Assembly (NCBI GenBank): GCA_947166155.1
Contig: CAMVDC010000003.1
Location: 1-51,099, forward strand
Direction: 5' to 3'
Origin: an uncultured Prevotellaceae bacterium
GTDB taxonomy: Bacteria; Bacteroidota; Bacteroidia; Bacteroidales; Bacteroidaceae
Length of the DNA stretch: 51,099 bases
Position numbers and translations under genes: made by a program
In this document: positions 9,041 through 16,737 of the stretch, piece after piece
How the letters are laid out: the number at the start of each line of letters is the position of its first letter
Numbering within the stretch: position 1 is the first letter of the stretch
The notes under the pieces: model-generated
Told to the model about the DNA's origin: nothing
The model's database searches: none
Seen by the model: the letters and a program-made list of their open reading frames with translations, nothing else

Positions 9041-10348
9041 ATGAAACACAATACCACATCGCAAGGCATCATAGCACTATCACCACTCATACTGTTCCTG
9101 ATACTATACCTCGTCACCAGCATCATAGCAGCCGACTTCTACAAAGTGCCAATAACCGTGGCATTCCTCGTTTCCGCTATATTCGCAATAGCAACAACCA
9201 AAGGAAGCATAGCCACCAGGATAGAGATATTCTCAAAAGGCGCCGGAAGCAAAAACATGATGCTCATGATGTGGATATTCATTCTGGCAGGAGCATTCGC
9301 AGCATCAGCCAAGGGAATGCACGCCGTCGACTCAACCGTCAACCTCACACTACACATACTTCCACCTTCACTCATACTTGCAGGCATATTCGTAGCCGCA
9401 TGCTTCATATCACTCGCAATCGGAACATCGGTCGGAACCATTGCTGCACTGACACCTATAGCCGCCGGAATGGCCGAAGAAGCCGGCATAGAGCCACAAT
9501 TCATCATTGCAATCGTGGTGGGAGGAGCATTCTTCGGCGACAACCTATCGTTCATAAGCGACACCACAATCGTGGCAACACAAAGCCAACAATGCAAGAT
9601 GAGCGACAAATTCAAAGTCAACTCACTCATCGTCATACCGGTGGCAATCATCATACTCATCATCTACACATTCATGGGGCAAGACATACCAAAGCCCGGC
9701 AACATAGGCGACGTTGATATCATCAAAGTAATACCATACATCATCGTCATCGCAACTGCAATAGCAGGCATGAACGTGCTGCTCGTGCTCACCATCGGCA
9801 CCCTATCGGCAGGAATCATAGGCATGATACAACACGAATACGACATCTACGGATGGTTCGCATGCATGGCTGACGGCATGATGGGGATGAGCGAACTCAT
9901 CATCATGACACTGCTCGCAGGCGGAATGCTCGAAATGATACGTCACAACGGAGGCATCGACTTCATCATACGTCACATAACCAAAGGCATACACGGCAAA
10001 CGAGCAGCAGAGATGAGCATAGCACTGCTCGTGAGCATGGTAAACGTATGCACCGCAAACAACACCGTGGCAATCCTCACTACCGGCTCCATAGCACATG
10101 ACATCTCACAACGCTTCGGTATCGACAACCGCAAGACTGCAAGCATTCTCGACACCGCATCATGCAGCATTCAGGGATTGCTGCCCTATGGAGCGCAACT
10201 GCTCATAGCCACACAACTGGCCAACGAATGCCTCGCAAACGCATCCCTCACCCCGCTCAACATCCTGCCCTACCTCTACTATCCCATGGCACTCGCCATA
10301 GCAGTGATAGTTGCATCAATGTTGCGGTACCCGAGAAAATACTCGTAA
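9041..10348 (+). CDS. NhaC-family Na+/H+ antiporter-like transporter
   Basis: The 435-residue protein is almost entirely hydrophobic, with about 11-12 membrane segments (for example residues 8-30, 100-150, 165-190, 205-225, 380-430). Motifs IGTSVGTIAALTPIA and GGAFFGDNLSFISDTTIVA match the NhaC/ArsB-like ion transporter superfamily; the polar GDNLSxISDT segment in a membrane helix is a likely ion site. Members exchange Na+ for H+, and some NhaC relatives exchange organic acids or amino acids, so the exact substrate is open. It follows the rpmB operon hairpin, and no promoter of its own was recognised. Confidence 0.85.
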   Translation: MKHNTTSQGIIALSPLILFLILYLVTSIIAADFYKVPITVAFLVSAIFAIATTKGSIATRIEIFSKGAGSKNMMLMMWIFILAGAFAASAKGMHAVDSTVNLTLHILPPSLILAGIFVAACFISLAIGTSVGTIAALTPIAAGMAEEAGIEPQFIIAIVVGGAFFGDNLSFISDTTIVATQSQQCKMSDKFKVNSLIVIPVAIIILIIYTFMGQDIPKPGNIGDVDIIKVIPYIIVIATAIAGMNVLLVLTIGTLSAGIIGMIQHEYDIYGWFACMADGMMGMSELIIMTLLAGGMLEMIRHNGGIDFIIRHITKGIHGKRAAEMSIALLVSMVNVCTANNTVAILTTGSIAHDISQRFGIDNRKTASILDTASCSIQGLLPYGAQLLIATQLANECLANASLTPLNILPYLYYPMALAIAVIVASMLRYPRKYS

Positions 10349-10422
10349 AGTTTGCTATAATATCGATAAACTACTTTCTATTATATTGACAATGTATTGC
10401 TATAATATCTAAAAGCTGCTTG

Positions 10423-11106
10423 CTATAGCCCTACATCTACCCAATGCTTGATAGCGGGCTCTTTATCGCCAAGATGGCCGATGACGGTGACGATATCGAA
10501 GCGAAAAGGATGGTCGAGCCATCGATGTAGGTGCAGATAATGATAGAATGCAGCACGCAGGTTGTGCATCTTATCGGCATCGATGGCGTCCTCGGGTGTC
10601 GAGAGGTCGTTGCTGTTGCTTCGCGTCTTTACTTCTACGAACACTACTGTTCCTCCATCGGCACACACAAGGTCTATATCCCGATGTTTCGACTTCCAGT
10701 CGTTGGCCAACACGCGATAGCCTTTTTCGCGCAGATACTGCGCGGCCGCCTCTTCGCCCCATTGTCCGAGCAGGCGGTTGTGGTCACCTTGTTGCTGGTA
10801 ATGTTGGGGATTGAAACGTGCACTCGCTTTGTTGAGCGCGGCAGCAGCACGTCGGTCGTTGTCGGTCATATCAGAATGCAGACGAAGCAGCGCTTTGTAT
10901 ATAAGCTCTGCTTCGTCTTTATATCCACCAGCCATGTACTGGTTCATCATGTCGTAAGCTGTCCAAAAGAGCACTGACTTCACTGGCTGACTCTTGTCGG
11001 TGGCATAGATTTCTCTTACTGCATCGTATGCCTCTTCGACACATCCGCTCTTGCGCAGTGCAACAATCTCTGATAATGTCATCTCTTGTTGAGGGCTATA
11101 CCCCAT
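10423..11106 (-). CDS. YraN-like (UPF0102) protein with N-terminal helical extension
   Basis: The last ~120 residues form the UPF0102/YraN nuclease-like fold: LLGQWGEEAAAQYLREKGYRVL, then DIDLV and VVFVEVKTR, the conserved D...ExK pattern of PD-(D/E)xK enzymes. Typical YraN proteins are only about 120 residues. Here about 105 extra residues precede it, predicted helical and TPR-like (AYDMMNQYMAGGYKDEAELIYKALLRL). Cellular function of the family is unknown. The start overlaps the end of the DUF5606 gene by 11 bp; a second ATG lies eight codons in. The DUF5606-YraN overlap suggests coupled translation. Confidence 0.85.
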   Translation of the reverse strand: MGYSPQQEMTLSEIVALRKSGCVEEAYDAVREIYATDKSQPVKSVLFWTAYDMMNQYMAGGYKDEAELIYKALLRLHSDMTDNDRRAAAALNKASARFNPQHYQQQGDHNRLLGQWGEEAAAQYLREKGYRVLANDWKSKHRDIDLVCADGGTVVFVEVKTRSNSNDLSTPEDAIDADKMHNLRAAFYHYLHLHRWLDHPFRFDIVTVIGHLGDKEPAIKHWVDVGL

Positions 11107-11521
11107 CAGAATCGGTTTTTTCCTCTTCTACAAATTCGGTCACTCCTGCTGCCACAAGTATGTTGTACCATGCAATCACCTTTCGCATATCGCTTACGCG
11201 CACACGGTCGGTGTCGTAGTTAGGCAACACTTTGGCAAAGAATGCCACCACGTCGTCGTTATCGGCTTTCTTGTGGTTGATGTCGACGGGTTTGCCGTCG
11301 TATTCTTTCTTTATTGATTCAAACACTCCTGGCAGCGGTGTGTCTTCACCGTCGTCGGTATAGATTGATATGTCTGCGACCGACACTACTCTGTCGGTAG
11401 CATATGCAGGCATTCGACGTTTCTGTTCGTCGAGTGTCTCGACAATAAGCATATTGTTGCCACGGCTAACCAGTTTGTATAGTCCTGGTTTGCCCGAAAT
11501 GGCTAAGATTTCTTTGATCAT
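11096..11521 (-). CDS. DUF5606 family protein
   Basis: The 141-residue protein begins MIKEILAISGKPGLYKLVSR, the hallmark of the Bacteroidota DUF5606 family. Residues 1-60 are the conserved domain, and residues 70-125 form a second conserved segment with FFAKVLPNYDTDRV. Function is unknown; the family is usually near housekeeping genes. It lies 12 bp downstream of coaE and overlaps the YraN-like gene, so the three are probably one transcript. Confidence 0.88.
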   Translation of the reverse strand: MIKEILAISGKPGLYKLVSRGNNMLIVETLDEQKRRMPAYATDRVVSVADISIYTDDGEDTPLPGVFESIKKEYDGKPVDINHKKADNDDVVAFFAKVLPNYDTDRVRVSDMRKVIAWYNILVAAGVTEFVEEEKTDSDGV

Positions 11522-11533
11522 GATGTGTTTATA

Positions 11534-12100
11534 CTATATTTGAATGTTATGCAATTGTTTCAGCACATTGTTGTTTCCGTTGTTTATGACGCAGAAGTCG
11601 GCTCGTTTCATCTTTTCGGCTTCTGGCATCTGAGTCTTCATCCGCTGGTATGCCACGGTGCGGTTGAGTCCGTCGCGCTTTATGATGCGGTGTATCCTCA
11701 CTTCGTCGGCTGCATATATGTATATCACCTTGTCGACGAGGTCTTCGAACCCTGATTCGTAGAGCAGTGCGCACTCCATGAACATGACGTCGGAGTCTTG
11801 GAAGTTGCTCCACATGTTGAAGTCGTTTCTTACTCGCGGATGCACCAGTTCGTTGATTTTCTTCCGATTTTCTTCATCGCTATAGAGGTATTCTGCTATA
11901 ACTGGCTTGTTGAGTTCGCCGGTTTCGGTATATGCATTTTCACCTATTAGTTCGATGATAGCGGCCTTTATCGTCTCGTCTTCTTTCATAAGGCGTCGGG
12001 CCCTGTCGTCGCAATTATAGACGGGGAAACCTTGTTTCTTCAGGATGGTGCTTACATATGTTTTTCCACAGCCCATTCCTCCTGTAATTCCTATTTTCAT
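11534..12100 (-). CDS. coaE: Dephospho-CoA kinase
   Basis: The 188-residue protein carries the P-loop GGMGCGKT at residues 7-14, a nucleotide-binding DDRARRLM segment, and LVHPRVR near residue 90, as in CoaE. It phosphorylates dephospho-CoA to CoA, the last step of the pathway. It lies downstream of the YbbR-like gene on the same strand, a common Bacteroidales order (nusB, yajC, ybbR, coaE). A 124-bp gap with no recognisable feature separates it from the YbbR-like gene. Confidence 0.95.
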   Translation of the reverse strand: MKIGITGGMGCGKTYVSTILKKQGFPVYNCDDRARRLMKEDETIKAAIIELIGENAYTETGELNKPVIAEYLYSDEENRKKINELVHPRVRNDFNMWSNFQDSDVMFMECALLYESGFEDLVDKVIYIYAADEVRIHRIIKRDGLNRTVAYQRMKTQMPEAEKMKRADFCVINNGNNNVLKQLHNIQI

Positions 12101-12224
12101 CTATTGTTTTAGGTTAAAGTTGTTTGGTTATTATTCGCTTTGTTCACTCGTTGGTTCCCTCGGTTGTCGGCATGCAGTTCGATGTCCACACATCGTCGTG
12201 CTGCTACGAGGGTGTTGTTATTAA

Positions 12225-13232
12225 TTAGTTTTCGTCTTGTTCTATTACGTAGTCAACCATTGCCGGATTCACTTTGACGTTGAATATGCCTTCGGGCACT
12301 TGCCGCATGATGAGGCGGCATTTGGTGTCGGTGGGGCTTATGTTGTTGTAGTCGACAACTACGATGAAGTCTTGCGCCGTGATTGTGTTGAACATGGTGG
12401 CACTGACCTGGAAGTTGACATCGACCGCCATTGGGAATGTGCGCAGTGTCTTGTTGTGCGGTATGTTTTCGCAGTATATGGGCACTTTTACGGTCTTGGT
12501 GGTGAGCAGGTCGATGCATGCTTGTATGCTTACCGTGTCGGGCACCATCTTCACTCCCTTGATTGGCTGCAGCGGCATGTTGACAGTGATGGTGTCGGCT
12601 GCGTCGTTGAGGTTGAGTGGCTGGGTGTATACAGCCGTTATGGTGTCGAACTGTGGTGCCGGTGCATATATGTCGACGTATTGCGGCTGCAGGTTCACTC
12701 CGCACAGTATGTGTTGCTCGGTGGTGTGTATCTTTCCGTTGAACACTACTGGCACTTGCTTGTGGTCGCCGGTCGAGTAGTATATCTCGACGTTTGACGG
12801 TGTGATGGTCGTGTAGTTGATGCCTGCAGGCAGTTCTTTGGCTATCGTCTTGCGCCACATGTAGTTGTCGATGGTGATCACTCCGCCCACTTTTACCAGG
12901 TCGCTGTATTCCACCCTCAGGCGTCGCTCTCGTTTCTGCATCATGTATTGCAGCAGGGTGAATCCGCGTCCGTTGAGGGTCACGGTCACTTTCTCTGGCA
13001 CGTCGGATGTGTATATGACGTTTTTCGGCACGTTGACTATCTCGAGTGCGAAGTCGGCTTCGATGGTGGTGTGGTCCTTGAATGTCATCGAGAACCAGAA
13101 TACTATCGCTATGCACAGGAAGACGAGGAAGCCGAATATGTTGCGGTTGATGGCAAAGAGTTTCATGCTTTTTGCTGTGCGCTTTGCCCACAGCCCTATC
13201 CTCTTCATCCATAGCGACAGTCCCTGTTCCAT
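12225..13232 (-). CDS. YbbR-like domain membrane protein
   Basis: The 335-residue protein has a short basic cytoplasmic N-terminus, one membrane helix at about residues 33-50 (FGFLVFLCIAIVFWFSM), and an extracytoplasmic part with YbbR-like beta modules (for example VPEKVTVTLNGRG near residue 85). In Firmicutes YbbR/CdaR proteins regulate a diadenylate cyclase; in Bacteroidota they are simply found between yajC and coaE, and the partner is not established. Family assignment rests on topology, module pattern and gene order. Confidence 0.82.
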   Translation of the reverse strand: MEQGLSLWMKRIGLWAKRTAKSMKLFAINRNIFGFLVFLCIAIVFWFSMTFKDHTTIEADFALEIVNVPKNVIYTSDVPEKVTVTLNGRGFTLLQYMMQKRERRLRVEYSDLVKVGGVITIDNYMWRKTIAKELPAGINYTTITPSNVEIYYSTGDHKQVPVVFNGKIHTTEQHILCGVNLQPQYVDIYAPAPQFDTITAVYTQPLNLNDAADTITVNMPLQPIKGVKMVPDTVSIQACIDLLTTKTVKVPIYCENIPHNKTLRTFPMAVDVNFQVSATMFNTITAQDFIVVVDYNNISPTDTKCRLIMRQVPEGIFNVKVNPAMVDYVIEQDEN

Positions 13233-13271
13233 AGTGCGAAAGCTTATGTTTTGGTATGCCTCGGCGTGGTG

Positions 13272-13598
13272 TTACTTCTGGGTTTGCTGTGTGCTGTCGG
13301 CAAACACGTAGTTGCGGTCGATTTGTATGGTTACGCCTTTGCTCACTTCGAGGGTTATGTAGTTTTCACCTTCGTTCAGGTCTTTCACTGTGCCATACAT
13401 TCCGCCTGCGGTTATTACTTTCGAACCTATTGTGAGGCTGTTGCGGAACTTTTGTATTTCCTTCTGACGTTTCTGCTGTGGGCGTATCATGAAGAAATAG
13501 AGTATGGCAAACATCACGACGAGCATGATGATCATGGTGTAGTCCATCCCTCCTTGCGGGGTTGCAGCTGATGCTGCTTGAAGTAGATTGAATGTCAT
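13272..13598 (-). CDS. yajC: Sec translocon accessory subunit YajC
   Basis: The 108-residue protein has an N-terminal membrane helix (MIIMLVVMFAILYFFMI) directly followed by RPQQKRQKEIQKF and the GSKVITAGGMYGTV segment, the YajC signature. It assists SecDF-dependent translocation. Its start codon is only 7 bp from an 8-bp tandem array (13606-13677), an unusual leader. Confidence 0.96.
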   Translation of the reverse strand: MTFNLLQAASAATPQGGMDYTMIIMLVVMFAILYFFMIRPQQKRQKEIQKFRNSLTIGSKVITAGGMYGTVKDLNEGENYITLEVSKGVTIQIDRNYVFADSTQQTQK

Positions 13599-13605
13599 TG
13601 TATTT

Positions 13606-13677
13606 GAGTTTTTGAGTTTTTGAGATTATGAGTTTTTAAGTTCGTTAGTTTTTGAGTTCTTAAGTTCGTGAGTTCTT
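13606..13677. repeat. 8-bp tandem array upstream of yajC
   Basis: Nine units of 8 bp on the pattern GAGTTCTT/GAGTTTTT/AAGTTCGT. In yajC orientation it reads as (AAAAACTC)n ending 7 bp before the start codon. Related arrays precede manA (22862-22909) and aroB (24010-24065). Confidence 0.85.
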
Positions 13678-13718
13678 ATTTTTTCCTTATTATATATATG
13701 TCGACGTGACTGCTTCCC

Positions 13719-14648
13719 TTACATGTGCTTTATCATCTTGTGTTCGCTGATGAGTCGCTTGGCCACGCTGTCGAGTATTCCGTTGACATAGATGTGGCTC
13801 TTGGGTGTACTGTAGCATTTAGCAAGCTCTACATACTCGTTGATGGTGACCGACACTGGTATCTCGGGGAATGTGAGCATCTCGGCCAGGGCCAGTTGCA
13901 TGAGTATTACGTCCATGAATGCCAGTCGGTTGAATTCCCAGTTGCGTGTGCTCTGGCTTATGAGCGAGAGGTAGTACTTGTCGTTTTCTATGGCTCGGCG
14001 AATGAGCGTGAGGGCAAAGTCGCGGTCTTCCTCGTCCTTGAATTCGGGCATCAGTTCTTGCTCAGCTCCCTTTGCGGGGTCGAATCGCTTTATGGTTTTC
14101 AGCACAAAGGTGTCGATGGTCTCCTTGTCGTCGTTCCAGTATATGCTCTTCTCCTCGAGCACGTCGTCGATATAATCGGCCTTCATGATCACGTTCTTGT
14201 ATGCCTTGCGCCATAGTTCGCGGTCGTCGTCGTAGGTCACACTCTCGCGCATCATGTATTCGGCATAGTATTCCGACTCGGTGATTTCGGCATACAACTT
14301 GCGCAGCAGGTCGCGGTCGTTGGCCCACGACAGCTTATTATGCTCCACATACTGCATCAACTGCGTGTTGTCGGCCAGTTGGCGTATGAAGGCATTGTCG
14401 ATAAACCTGTGGCTGATGACCGTGTCGACATGTGCCACACGGTTTCGCTCCTCCTGGTCATTGACAATCTCGTCGGCCATGCGCGTGATGTCAATCATCA
14501 GTTGCAACAAGTATATATATAGCTCGTATGACTTGGATAGGCTTTTCAACAACTCGCTTTCCACACTCTCCACAAACCTGTCGCCGGCCTGATAAAAGGC
14601 ATACAGCAACTGCACCGTTTTTATCCTTATCAATATTCGATTTATCAT
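13719..14648 (-). CDS. nusB: Transcription antitermination factor NusB (long Bacteroidota form)
   Basis: I take the ATG at 14648 (MINRILIRIKTVQLLYAFYQ), giving 309 residues, rather than an upstream GTG at 14660. The NusB helical fold lies in the C-terminal half, with FNRLAFMDVILMQLALAEML and PVSVTINEYVELAKCYSTPKS near the end, the most conserved NusB segments. Bacteroidota NusB carries a long N-terminal extension compared with the ~140-residue E. coli protein. It binds boxA RNA with NusE in rRNA antitermination. The -7 element at 14680-14687 would give a very short leader. Confidence 0.93.
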   Translation of the reverse strand: MINRILIRIKTVQLLYAFYQAGDRFVESVESELLKSLSKSYELYIYLLQLMIDITRMADEIVNDQEERNRVAHVDTVISHRFIDNAFIRQLADNTQLMQYVEHNKLSWANDRDLLRKLYAEITESEYYAEYMMRESVTYDDDRELWRKAYKNVIMKADYIDDVLEEKSIYWNDDKETIDTFVLKTIKRFDPAKGAEQELMPEFKDEEDRDFALTLIRRAIENDKYYLSLISQSTRNWEFNRLAFMDVILMQLALAEMLTFPEIPVSVTINEYVELAKCYSTPKSHIYVNGILDSVAKRLISEHKMIKHM

Positions 14649-14679
14649 AACAAAAAACACTTTTTTTGATTTCGTGGTG

Positions 14680-14687
14680 CAAAATTA
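14680..14687 (-). promoter_or_regulatory. -7 promoter element of nusB
   Basis: The minus strand reads TAATTTTG (TAnnTTTG), 31 bp upstream of the nusB ATG at 14648; this agrees with the chosen start. Confidence 0.55.
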
Positions 14688-14777
14688 TAAAAAATATCTC
14701 ACATTTCTTGCATATCCCAAAAAAAAGACACAAATTTGCAGTCGATTTTAGTATCAACCCCATAAAAAAAGAAGAAA

Positions 14778-15098
14778 ATGATGGTGCAAGCAGACAAAGA
14801 CCTCGTGTTTTCGGAGAGTGTGAAAGCAGGAAAGCGAATCTACTACTTCGATGTGAAGCAGAGCAAGAACGGCGACAAATATGTGGCCATTACTGAGAGC
14901 AAGAGAATCATATCGGGCAGCGAAGCCGACCCGCAGGTGAGTTACGAGAAACACAAGCTGTTTCTTTACAAAGAAGACTTCAGCAAATTCGTGGCTGCAC
15001 TCACCAACGCAATCGACATCGCAAGCCAGGGAATCAACCCCACGACCGACGACTCAATACTCGACACATCGGCTAACGACATCGACATTCAGTTCTGA
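14778..15098 (+). CDS. PUR-alpha-like DNA/RNA-binding protein (DUF3276)
   Basis: The 106-residue protein (MMVQADKDLVFSESVKAGKRIYY...) matches the bacterial PUR domain family DUF3276: KAGKRIYYFDVK, ITESKRI and YEKHKLFLYKEDFSKF are its conserved strands and helix. Single PUR-domain proteins dimerise to bind single-stranded DNA or RNA; a spirochaete relative is a nucleic-acid-binding regulator. The start has an A/G-rich stretch AAGAAGAAA just upstream. It is divergent from nusB and convergent with tRNA-Cys. Confidence 0.9.
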   Translation: MMVQADKDLVFSESVKAGKRIYYFDVKQSKNGDKYVAITESKRIISGSEADPQVSYEKHKLFLYKEDFSKFVAALTNAIDIASQGINPTTDDSILDTSANDIDIQF

Positions 15099-15150
15099 CA
15101 AATCACTCAGAGCCCTGAAGGGATACCACACAACAAATCCGGAAAACAAA

Positions 15151-15190
15151 AAAGCCATGCAACGAAATACTCGTGCATGGCTTTCATTCT
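15151..15190 (-). terminator. Hairpin terminator of tRNA-Cys (possibly bidirectional)
   Basis: An 11-bp stem AAAGCCATGCA (15151-15161) pairs with TGCATGGCTTT (15174-15184). On the minus strand it is followed by TTTTGTTTTCC, a good U-tract, so it mainly ends the tRNA transcript; it may also slow plus-strand readthrough from the PUR-like gene. Confidence 0.75.
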
Positions 15191-15204
15191 CTCTACCATA
15201 TGTG

Positions 15205-15276
15205 AGGTCGGTACCCGATTCGAACGGGTGTAGACGGTTTTGCAGACCGTTGACTAAGCCTCTCATCCAACCGACC
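15205..15276 (-). tRNA. tRNA-Cys (GCA)
   Basis: The minus strand folds as a cloverleaf: acceptor GGTCGGT / ACCGACC with U discriminator; anticodon stem ACGGT / ACCGT around loop CTGCAAA (anticodon GCA); variable CTAC; T arm ACCCG TTCGAAT CGGGT. The CCA end is not encoded. A -7 promoter element lies at 15317-15324 and a terminator at 15151-15190. Confidence 0.95.
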
Positions 15277-15316
15277 ATTCACATTCAATATGGGCTACAA
15301 TACCCGAATGCGACTG

Positions 15317-15324
15317 CAAAGGTA
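15317..15324 (-). promoter_or_regulatory. -7 promoter element of tRNA-Cys
   Basis: The minus strand reads TACCTTTG (TAnnTTTG), 40 bp upstream of the mature tRNA 5' end. Confidence 0.6.
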
Positions 15325-15538
15325 AGCATTTTTTTTCATTCAGCAACACTCTCAACCACATTTTTTTCATCACAACCAAAAAATAATGCCTCAAAAACCA
15401 CGAAAACGCCCTGTTCGCGATATGAAACACGCGAAACAAGCAGCAAACACAAGCAAACCAACAACACAAGAAACAACCACCACATACGACCAACAACCAC
15501 CACGCAAACGCAAACCACCCACCACAACAACCCACAAC

Positions 15539-16000
15539 TTTTGCTGCAAGCACGCACAACTTTTGCTGCGAGTACGCACAACTTTTACTGCGAGTGCGCA
15601 CTACTTTTGCTGCAAGCACGCACTAATTTTGCTGCGAGCACGCACTAATTTTGCTGCGAGTGCGTACTAATTTTACTGCGAGTGCGTACTAATTCTTTAA
15701 TTTGCGACGCAAATTTAATAATTTTCCACCGAAAATTAATAAAACTGCGACGTAAATTTAATAATTTGCGTCGCAAATTAAAGAATTCTCCTATACTCGC
15801 AACCTTTTTCCTCTGCACTCGCGCCCTTTTTCATCACCACTCGCAACCTTTTTCCTCACCACGCGAAACCTTTTTCCTCACCACTCGCGCCCTATTTCCT
15901 CACCACTCGCAAGTTTTATCTTCTGCCCTCGCAATATTTATCTTCAACCCTCGTGCTATTTTTCACCATCATGCTCACATCTATTCCTCGCCCCGTTTGT
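15539..16000. repeat. 22-bp-period tandem array, 21 units in continuous register
   Basis: The span is exactly 21 x 22 bp. Units 1-7 contain TTTTGCTGCGAGTGCGCAC or variants. Units 8-11 (15693-15780) hold palindromes AATTTGCGACGCAAATT and AATTTGCGTCGCAAATT. Units 12-21 have CCTTTTTCCTCACC followed by ACTCGC or variants, with increasing divergence toward 16000. Phase never slips across the three types. The leading part 15280-15538 is A/C-rich low-complexity DNA with no gene. Open frames through the array are by-products of composition. The array lies about 330 bp upstream of the blaI-like start. Confidence 0.9.
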
Positions 16001-16025
16001 GCTTCGAGGTTTGGCCTCGAAGTTC
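15995..16025. repeat. 31-bp hairpin element, exact inverted copy of 5625-5655
   Basis: It contains the stem CTTCGAGG / CCTCGAAG and abuts the end of the 22-bp array. It is followed by a C-rich pyrimidine tract (16026-16075), as is its counterpart when read toward the glycosyltransferase gene. Confidence 0.9.
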
Positions 16026-16073
16026 TCCCTCCTATCCCCCACCCCCGCCCTACCACAAAAATTCCCCCCTTTC

Positions 16074-16108
16074 CACGCACGCGCGCGCATATAATATATA
16101 TAATGTGT
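16074..16108. repeat. GC/AT alternating tract upstream of the blaI-like gene
   Basis: CACGCACGCGCGCGC followed by ATATAATATATATAATGTGT. It is the inverted equivalent of 5477-5509 and has the same order toward its downstream gene. Confidence 0.6.
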
Positions 16109-16228
16109 CCCCCACCCGGCCACTACATTTTTCAACTAATTCCATCGTCAAAACAACAACTCACCCATAGCAAACCAATACATCACCACACAAAAAACAA
16201 CAATCATACTAAAAAAATATCAAAAACA

Positions 16229-16260
16229 TTTGCTCATAACAAATAATTTCTTTATCTTTG
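16229..16260 (+). promoter_or_regulatory. Promoter of the blaI-M56 operon
   Basis: TTTG at 16229-16232 and TATCTTTG at 16253-16260, separated by 20 bp, match the -33/-7 boxes of the Bacteroidota primary sigma factor. Transcription would start near 16267, giving a leader of about 60 bases and ruling out a start codon at 16258. Confidence 0.75.
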
Positions 16261-16326
16261 CAACATCAAACTATAAACATAGTTGAAACCAACAACATCA
16301 TTCATCAACAAAAACCAATAACCACT

Positions 16327-16716
16327 ATGACACACGAAGAGAAACTCACCGCCAGCGAAGAAGAAGTGATGGAACGGATTTGGGACTACGGCCCATGCGC
16401 CCCGAAGGACATCGTGAACCTCTACGACGACCCGAAACCACATGTCAACACCGTTGCAACCATGTTTCAGAGCCTCGAGCGCAAAGGATTCCTCACACAT
16501 GTGGTGCGCGGACGAGGCTATATCTACACCCCCATCATTCGCAAGGAAGACTACGGACGCAACCGATTCAGCAACCTCGTGAAGCGCTATTTCGACAATT
16601 CCTACATGAATGTCGTTTCGGCACTCGTGCGCGACGAACGCGTGAGCCGAGAGGAACTCGAGCAATTCCTCGACAACCTGAAACGACCGACACACGACGA
16701 ATCAACCAACCTCTAA
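16327..16716 (+). CDS. BlaI/MecI/CopY-family transcriptional repressor
   Basis: I use the ATG at 16327 (MTHEEKLTASEEEVMERIW), giving 129 residues; the frame is open to 16258 but that codon lies inside the promoter. Winged-helix domain at residues 8-75 (APKDIVNLYDDPKPHVNTVATMFQSLERKGFL), then the dimerisation tail with YFDNSYMNVVSALVRDE. BlaI-type repressors are cut by a partner M56 membrane protease; that gene follows after 21 bp. The pair may autoregulate, although no classic TACA/TGTA operator was identified with confidence. Confidence 0.93.
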   Translation: MTHEEKLTASEEEVMERIWDYGPCAPKDIVNLYDDPKPHVNTVATMFQSLERKGFLTHVVRGRGYIYTPIIRKEDYGRNRFSNLVKRYFDNSYMNVVSALVRDERVSREELEQFLDNLKRPTHDESTNL

Positions 16717-16737
16717 CCATCAAAACCACAAACCGCC

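Noticed and set aside
15157..15670. Plus-strand frames and minus-strand counterparts across the tRNA-Cys flank and array
   Set aside because: They overlap the tRNA gene or translate 22-bp repeats into periodic peptides; no family resemblance.
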